Positions 6,176-9,429 of a stretch of DNA of 9,429 bases are shown here, piece after piece. Position numbers and translations under genes: made by a program. Every line of letters starts with the position of its first letter. Position 1 is the first letter of the stretch. A model generated the notes under the pieces. It was not told where the DNA came from. It saw only the letters and a program-made list of their open reading frames with translations, and searched no databases. This DNA comes from an uncultured Gammaproteobacteria bacterium (GTDB lineage Bacteria; Pseudomonadota; Gammaproteobacteria; CAIUAS01), in contig CAIUAS010000190.1 of NCBI GenBank assembly GCA_903897205.1, positions 1 through 9,429 on the forward strand, given 5' to 3'.

Positions 6176-6364
6176 ATGGCTAAGATAAAAACATTAAAGC
6201 TAACGTTGATACGTAGCATAACAGGGCGTTTGCCAAAACATAAAGCAACCGTTGCTTCATTGGGCTTGCGTCGAATGCATCAAACAATTGAAGTTAAAGA
6301 TACACCAGTAAGCCGTGGCATGATTATGCAAGTCGGCTATTTATTAAAGGTGGAGGAAGTTTAA
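6176..6364 (+). CDS. rpmD: 50S ribosomal protein L30
   Basis: L30 is a small 50S protein on the solvent side near helix 38 of 23S rRNA and is dispensable in some bacteria. The 62-residue product (59 in E. coli) carries the whole family pattern: KTLKLTLIRSITGRLPKHKA (5-24), then LGLRRMHQTIEVKDTP (29-44) and RGMI (47-50). It ends KVEEV. The 70-base spacer upstream is AT-rich; the only ribosome binding site is a modest CAGGT about eight bases before ATG. It is followed after 2 bases by rplO, and the strong GGAGGAAG for that gene lies inside the last codons of rpmD. Gene order rpsE-rpmD-rplO is the standard spc arrangement. Confidence 0.95.
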   Translation: MAKIKTLKLTLIRSITGRLPKHKATVASLGLRRMHQTIEVKDTPVSRGMIMQVGYLLKVEEV

Positions 6365-6366
6365 TC

Positions 6367-6801
6367 ATGCATCTTAATACAATCAGACCGGCAAAAGGTG
6401 CTAAAACCGCACCAAAACGTCTTGGTAGAGGTATTGGTTCGGGCTTGGGTAAAACATGCGGCCGTGGACATAAAGGTCAGCGTGCTCGTGCGGGTGGTTT
6501 CCATAAGATAGGTTTTGAAGGTGGTCAAATGCCTATTCAAAGACGATTGCCAAAATTTGGTTTTAGTTCTAAGTTGGCCGCTCTAACGACGGAAGTGCGT
6601 TTATCCGATTTAGTAAAGATTACTGAAAAGACTATTACTTTAGAAGTATTGCGCAGTGCTAATATTATTAACTCGCTCATAAAGCGTGTGAAAATTATTG
6701 CGACAGGCGAAGTAACAAAACCTATACATGTCGTTGGACTTAAAGCAACTAAAGGTGCAAAAGCTGCTATTGAAGCTGTAGGTGGTAAGGTCGAAGAATA
6801 A
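6367..6801 (+). CDS. rplO: 50S ribosomal protein L15
   Basis: L15 binds late in 50S assembly and threads a long basic N-terminal arm through 23S rRNA. The 144-residue product matches E. coli L15 in length. The arm reads LGRGIGSGLGKT (19-30), CGRGHKGQRARAGG (31-44) and GFEGGQMPIQRRLPKFGF (49-66), all diagnostic. Cys31 stands where E. coli has Gly; this variant is seen elsewhere. The globular C-terminal part ends with the signature GLKATKGAKAAIEAVGGKVEE. Start: ATG two bases after the rpmD stop, with GGAGGAAG at 6351-6358 as the best Shine-Dalgarno in the window. Its stop is one base before the secY ATG. Confidence 0.97.
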   Translation: MHLNTIRPAKGAKTAPKRLGRGIGSGLGKTCGRGHKGQRARAGGFHKIGFEGGQMPIQRRLPKFGFSSKLAALTTEVRLSDLVKITEKTITLEVLRSANIINSLIKRVKIIATGEVTKPIHVVGLKATKGAKAAIEAVGGKVEE

Positions 6802-6802
6802 T

Positions 6803-8137
6803 ATGGCTAAACCAGGGGTGAAATCTGCAAAAGGGTTAGGCGTTGCACAAGGCGGTCTTACAGAGTTGAGATATCGTTTGTTGTTTGTGTTAATAGCAAT
6901 AATTATATATCGTATCGGCGCTCATATACCTGTTCCTGGTTTAGATCCGCAACGTTTGGCTAATTTATTTAATCAACAAAGCAATAATATAATTGGTCTT
7001 TTTAATATGTTTTCTGGCGGCGCTCTATCACGCTTGACAGTATTTGCGTTAGGGATTATGCCTTATATTTCTGCATCAATCATTATGCAGTTATTATCGG
7101 TAGTTTCGCCCGCCTTAGAGCAGTTAAAGAAAGAAGGGGAATCTGGAAGGCGAAAAATAAATCAATATACTCGCTATGGGACTGTTTTTTTGTCAGCTTT
7201 ACAGGCAATAGGTATTGCTAAGTGGCTAGCTGCTCAAGGAATTGCATTGAATCCTAGCTTCACCTTCTATTTTACAGCCACTGTAACGTTAGTAACGGGC
7301 ACTATGTTTATTATGTGGTTAGGTGAGCAAATTACTGAGCGCGGTATTGGTAATGGCATTTCCTTAATTATTTTTTCAGGTATCGTATCAGGGCTACCAG
7401 CTGCTATTGCACGTTCTTTAGAACAAGTTAGACAAGGCCAGCTTCAGTTTTTGGGTATGGTAGCTATTGCAGTTGTTGTATTGGCCGTTACTGCATTTGT
7501 AGTGTTTGTAGAACGAGGGCAACGTAAAATCAGGGTTGAGTATCCACAGCGACAACAAGGCAGAAAAATGTATGCAGCGCAAACAAGCTATTTGCCTTTA
7601 AAAATAAATATGTCAGGTGTGATACCGCCGATCTTTGCTTCTAGTATTATCATGTTACCGAGCGCATTAGCGCAATGGTTTGGGAATAGCAAGGGCATGG
7701 GTTGGTTAAGTGATATAGGTTTCGCGTTATCACCAGGGCGCCCGCTATATTTAATGTTATTTACAGCTGCGATTGTATTTTTTTGTTTCTTTTACACCGC
7801 ATTAGTATTTAATCCACGCGACACAGCGGATAATTTAAAAAAGTCAGGTGCTTTTATCCCTGGTATAAGACCCGGTGAGCAAAGCGCACGTTATATTGAT
7901 GGTGTGATGACGCGCTTAACATTAGTAGGCTCTATTTATTTGACATTAGTAGCATTGCTGCCGGAATTTATGATCGTTACATGGCATGTGCCTTTTTATT
8001 TTGGTGGAACTTCACTTTTGATTATTGTAGTAGTTATCATGGATTTTATGGCACAAGTGCAAGCGCTTATGATGTCGCATCAATACGATTCACTCTTAAA
8101 GAAAGCAAATCTGAAAGGGGCGATGACAAGTAGGTAG
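6803..8137 (+). CDS. secY: Preprotein translocase channel subunit SecY
   Basis: SecY is the pore of the SecYEG translocon in the inner membrane, moving unfolded proteins across it (with SecA) or into it (with the ribosome). The 444-residue product (443 in E. coli) shows ten hydrophobic segments at roughly 24-42, 77-98, 122-140, 153-174, 183-203, 215-236, 272-292, 317-336, 372-390 and 399-418. The plug region and start of TM2 read NNIIGLFNMFSGGALSR (61-77). Cytoplasmic loops hold KKEGESGRRKINQYTRYG (109-126), VERGQRKI (236-243), RQQGRKMYAAQ (250-260) and GIRPGEQSARYID (354-366). That last loop includes Arg356, equivalent to the essential E. coli Arg357 for SecA and ribosome docking. A GTG at 6782 in the same frame would overlap rplO and add seven residues; MAKPGVKSAKGLG matches family starts, so 6803 is chosen. 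A 123-base spacer follows. Confidence 0.98.
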   Translation: MAKPGVKSAKGLGVAQGGLTELRYRLLFVLIAIIIYRIGAHIPVPGLDPQRLANLFNQQSNNIIGLFNMFSGGALSRLTVFALGIMPYISASIIMQLLSVVSPALEQLKKEGESGRRKINQYTRYGTVFLSALQAIGIAKWLAAQGIALNPSFTFYFTATVTLVTGTMFIMWLGEQITERGIGNGISLIIFSGIVSGLPAAIARSLEQVRQGQLQFLGMVAIAVVVLAVTAFVVFVERGQRKIRVEYPQRQQGRKMYAAQTSYLPLKINMSGVIPPIFASSIIMLPSALAQWFGNSKGMGWLSDIGFALSPGRPLYLMLFTAAIVFFCFFYTALVFNPRDTADNLKKSGAFIPGIRPGEQSARYIDGVMTRLTLVGSIYLTLVALLPEFMIVTWHVPFYFGGTSLLIIVVVIMDFMAQVQALMMSHQYDSLLKKANLKGAMTSR

Positions 8138-8153
8138 TTTATAGAATTAATAT

Positions 8154-8231
8154 GTTCGTTCTTCGGCATACTCAAAGGGAGTGGGTTCGTATTAATAGTT
8201 TGTTTATGGTGAGTTTGTCGAACCGTAAGCA
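8154..8231 (+). repeat. Degenerate palindromic repeat-like element between secY and rpmJ
   Basis: The right half folds into a hairpin: TGTTTATGGT (8201-8210) pairs over ten positions, two of them G-U, with ACCGTAAGCA (8222-8231), loop GAGTTTGTCGA. The left half (8154-8189) starts and ends with GTTCG and contains CTTCGGCATACTCA. GGTTCG (8184-8189) could also pair with CGAACC (8219-8224), giving an alternative fold. Both halves resemble dispersed palindromic repeats with cores such as GAGCTTGTCGAA and TTCGGCATGCTCA that I remember from several bacterial genomes. This family match is from memory and untested. The element occupies most of an unusually long spacer; it carries no gene and no T-run. 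Confidence 0.45.
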
Positions 8232-8260
8232 CTTTAGCAAGTATTGTAAAGGTAAGAATA

Positions 8261-8377
8261 ATGAAAGTTAGAGCGTCAATCAAAAAGTTATGTCGTAACT
8301 GTAAAGTAATTCGCCGTCATGGGATATTACGTATTATTTGTTCTACGTCAGCTAAACATAAGCAACGTCAAGGCTAG
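8261..8377 (+). CDS. rpmJ: 50S ribosomal protein L36 (zinc-binding type)
   Basis: L36 is the smallest 50S protein; it binds 23S rRNA near L6 and L16 and is held together by one zinc ion. The ORF of 38 codons plus TAG encodes MKVRASIKKLCRNCKVIRRH and onwards, ending SAKHKQRQG, the same length as E. coli L36. The zinc ligands C11, C14, C27 and H33 are all present, so it is the C-plus form. AAAGG (8248-8252) lies 8 bases before ATG. It follows secY after 123 bases and precedes rpsM after 93 bases, the gammaproteobacterial order with no infA, map or adk in between. Confidence 0.96.
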   Translation: MKVRASIKKLCRNCKVIRRHGILRIICSTSAKHKQRQG

Positions 8378-8414
8378 ATGTTAGTTGATTTTTAGTAATT
8401 GTTAAGATACTCTA

Positions 8415-8428
8415 CGCGACTTTTCGCG
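8415..8428 (+). promoter_or_regulatory. Small GC-rich hairpin in the leader of rpsM
   Basis: CGCGA and TCGCG form a perfect 5-bp stem with loop CTTT in the 93-base rpmJ-rpsM spacer. Just after it comes the AT-rich run TATATAAATATAG (8441-8453), which offers several -10-like hexamers (TATATA, TATAAA) but no good -35. In E. coli the alpha-operon promoter and the S4-binding leader lie in this interval. Whether this hairpin belongs to such a leader cannot be told by eye. There is no T-run, so a terminator is unlikely. Confidence 0.3.
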
Positions 8429-8470
8429 ATAAAGTAATCATATATAAATATAGTTTTGGAGTGAAAACAG

Positions 8471-8836
8471 ATGGCCCGTATTGCTGGCATAAATCTTCCA
8501 GTAAATAAGCATGTAGTCATAGGATTGACCGCTATTTATGGTATTGGACGTTCAACAGCTCGTAAGTTATGCGAAAAAGCTAAAGTTGAACCACAAACTA
8601 AAGTTAAAGACTTAACGGATGTACAATTAGAGTCACTGCGCCAAGGGGTGGCTGGCTATAAAGTTGAAGGCGATTTGCGTCGTGAAGTTTCTATGAGCAT
8701 AAAACGTTTAGTGGATTTAGGTTGTTACCGTGGTGTACGCCATCGTCGTGGATTACCACTTCGTGGGCAACGCACTCGCACTAATGCTCGTACCCGTAAA
8801 GGGCCGCGTAAACTTGTACGTAAAGATAAAGACTAA
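8471..8836 (+). CDS. rpsM: 30S ribosomal protein S13
   Basis: S13 lies at the top of the 30S head, forms bridges to the 50S (L5 among others), and its C-terminal tail touches P-site tRNA. The 121-residue product (118 in E. coli) begins MARIAGINLP, with the helix-hairpin element AIYGIGRSTARKLC (21-34). It then has VEGDLRREVSMSIKRLVDLG (65-84) and the family signature CYRGVRHRRGLPLRGQRTRT (85-104), followed by NARTRKGPRK. The tail is slightly longer and charged (LVRKDKD). GGAG (8458-8461) lies 9 bases before ATG. It is the first gene of the alpha operon in E. coli and is followed 12 bases later by rpsK. Confidence 0.97.
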   Translation: MARIAGINLPVNKHVVIGLTAIYGIGRSTARKLCEKAKVEPQTKVKDLTDVQLESLRQGVAGYKVEGDLRREVSMSIKRLVDLGCYRGVRHRRGLPLRGQRTRTNARTRKGPRKLVRKDKD

Positions 8837-8848
8837 AGGTAAAGAAAC

Positions 8849-9304
8849 ATGGCAAAGGCTAGTACAAAATCTTCCACAAAAGCATCTGCATCTAATGCTA
8901 AAGCATCTGCATCTAATGCTAAAGGGACTCGTATTCGTAAGCGTGCAAAACGTATTGTAACAGACGGTGTTATTCATATTAATGCTTCGTTTAACAATAC
9001 ACTTATTACAGTCACTGATCGTCAAGGTAATGCATTAGCATGGGGAACTTCTGGAGCCGCAGGCTTTAAGGGCTCTCGTAAAAGCACACCATTTGCTGCT
9101 CAGGTAGCTGCTGAAAAGGTTGGTACAATAGCACGTGATGAACATGGTGTTAGAAGTATTATTGTTTTCGTCAAAGGTCCCGGACCTGGAAGAGAATCGG
9201 CGCTTAGAGCTTTTGTAGCCCTAGGATATAAAATTATTGAAATTACCGATGTGACAGGACTTCCCCATAATGGATGTCGTCCGCGTAAAAAACGTCGAGT
9301 TTAA
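8849..9304 (+). CDS. rpsK: 30S ribosomal protein S11 with an extended N-terminus
   Basis: S11 forms the 30S platform with S18 and S6, near the mRNA exit and E site. The product has 151 residues against 129 in E. coli. From RIRKRAKRIVTDGVIHINAS (28-47) on it aligns well: FNNTLITVTDRQGNALAWG (48-66), GFKGSRKSTPFAAQVAAEK (71-89), KGPGPGRES (108-116) and TDVTGLPHNGC (133-143). The Asn-Gly at 141-142 matches the site that forms isoaspartate in E. coli. The start is firm: MAKA matches the family, AAAGG lies 9 bases upstream, and no later start codon precedes the conserved core. Between MAKA and the core are about 22 extra residues rich in Ser, Ala, Lys and Thr, including a duplicated heptapeptide KASASNA. 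Residue 146 is Arg where nearly all bacteria have Pro (CRPRKKRRV). Confidence 0.96.
   Translation: MAKASTKSSTKASASNAKASASNAKGTRIRKRAKRIVTDGVIHINASFNNTLITVTDRQGNALAWGTSGAAGFKGSRKSTPFAAQVAAEKVGTIARDEHGVRSIIVFVKGPGPGRESALRAFVALGYKIIEITDVTGLPHNGCRPRKKRRV
8879..8920 (+). repeat. Perfect 21-bp tandem duplication inside rpsK
   Basis: Bases 8879-8899 and 8900-8920 are identical, and the next codon (8921-8923, AAA) begins the unit once more. Each unit encodes KASASNA and itself contains GCATCT twice in a row. The period is a multiple of three, so the frame is kept. Identity at every wobble position points to a recent or actively homogenised duplication by slippage. Confidence 0.95.
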
Positions 9305-9324
9305 ACTGTTACAATATTTTTTAT

Positions 9325-9353
9325 TTAGTATACTAATTTTCACCGCACTGCGG
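9325..9353 (+). promoter_or_regulatory. Palindrome and small hairpin in the rpsK-rpsD spacer
   Basis: TTAGTATACTAA (9325-9336) is a perfect 12-base palindrome. It contains TATACT (9329-9334), a 5/6 match to a -10 box, with only a weak partner upstream (GTTACA, 15 bases away). CCGC-ACT-GCGG (9343-9353) is a tiny GC hairpin just downstream. The spacer is 73 bases. Together they could be an internal promoter and leader element for rpsD, or chance. Confidence 0.25.
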
Positions 9354-9377
9354 ATATGATGTAAGTGGAGAGATTTA

Positions 9378-9429
9378 ATGGCGAGGTATTTAAAATCAGG
9401 CTGTAAAAAGCAACGTGGCTTAAATATGG
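9378..9429 (+). CDS. rpsD: 30S ribosomal protein S4, N-terminal fragment (cut by window end)
   Basis: An ATG at 9378, with GGAG (9367-9370) seven bases upstream, opens a frame reading MARYLKSGCKKQRGLNM before the window ends. MARYL is the typical S4 start and rpsD is the expected next gene of the alpha operon after rpsK. S4 is a primary 16S rRNA binder, starts 30S assembly, and represses this operon in E. coli. After MARYL the sequence departs from the usual GPxxKLSRREG; only C9, K10 and R13 line up with gammaproteobacterial S4 proteins. It may be a divergent S4 or one with an N-terminal deletion. Only 17 codons are visible, so the call rests mainly on position and five residues. Confidence 0.75.
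   Translation, partial: MARYLKSGCKKQRGLNM

Noticed and set aside
6782..6802. GTG start for secY inside rplO
   Set aside because: Adds seven residues with no family support; the ATG at 6803 gives the normal MAKxxG start.
8080..8283. Minus-strand ORF of 67 codons covering the secY-rpmJ spacer
   Set aside because: It overlaps the ends of secY and rpmJ, lacks a recognisable product and has no good ribosome binding site; the spacer is better explained by a palindromic repeat.
8730..8960. Plus-strand ORF of 76 codons across the rpsM-rpsK junction
   Set aside because: Out-of-frame shadow of two certain genes; its repeated HLHLMLK comes from reading the rpsK tandem repeat in another frame.
8753..9025. 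Minus-strand ORF of 90 codons over rpsM/rpsK
   Set aside because: Its repeated SIRCRCF is the antisense reading of the same 21-bp repeat; no independent coding evidence.

Overview
The window is a chromosomal ribosomal-protein cluster: the end of the S10 operon, the whole spc operon and the start of the alpha operon, all on the + strand. In order it holds rplB (3' end), rpsS, rplV, rpsC, rplP, rpmC, rpsQ | rplN, rplX, rplE, rpsN, rpsH, rplF, rplR, rpsE, rpmD, rplO, secY, rpmJ | rpsM, rpsK, rpsD (5' end). Every gene was recognised by aligning its protein by eye to remembered family sequences, mainly those of E. coli. Nothing on the - strand looks real.

The organism is most likely a fairly AT-rich gammaproteobacterium. 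The gene order matches E. coli exactly, and rpmJ follows secY directly, without the adk, map or infA genes found there in many other phyla. S14 is the 101-residue zinc-free type, and most proteins align to the E. coli ones almost without gaps. The AT-rich wobble positions and loose spacers would fit a Legionellales-like or host-associated lineage, but that is inference and no species is claimed.

The S10 part (1-2499) is tight, with gaps of 1-22 bases and two overlaps (rplP/rpmC by 1 base, rpmC/rpsQ by 4). A good sigma70-like promoter straddles the rpsQ stop codon, where E. coli starts its spc operon. From there on the spacing is mixed: compact pairs alternate with spacers of 47-123 bases before rplN, rplE, rpsH, rpsE, rpmD, rpmJ, rpsM and rpsD. 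Several of these spacers hold short hairpins or palindromes. The 123-base secY-rpmJ spacer carries what looks like a worn palindromic dispersed repeat.

The products assemble the ribosome: S19, S3, S14, S13 in the 30S head; S8, S17, S5, S11, S4 in the body and platform; L2, L22, L16, L29, L14, L24, L5, L6, L18, L30, L15, L36 in the 50S. SecY supplies the membrane channel that docks on translating ribosomes. In E. coli these operons are feedback-controlled by L4, S8 and S4 binding their own mRNAs; the corresponding RNA sites could not be identified here by eye.

I found no undescribed system. The points worth a second look are local: a perfect 21-bp tandem duplication in an unusual N-terminal extension of S11, a divergent start of S4, substitutions at normally conserved positions of S5, S11 and L18, and the repeat-like element between secY and rpmJ.
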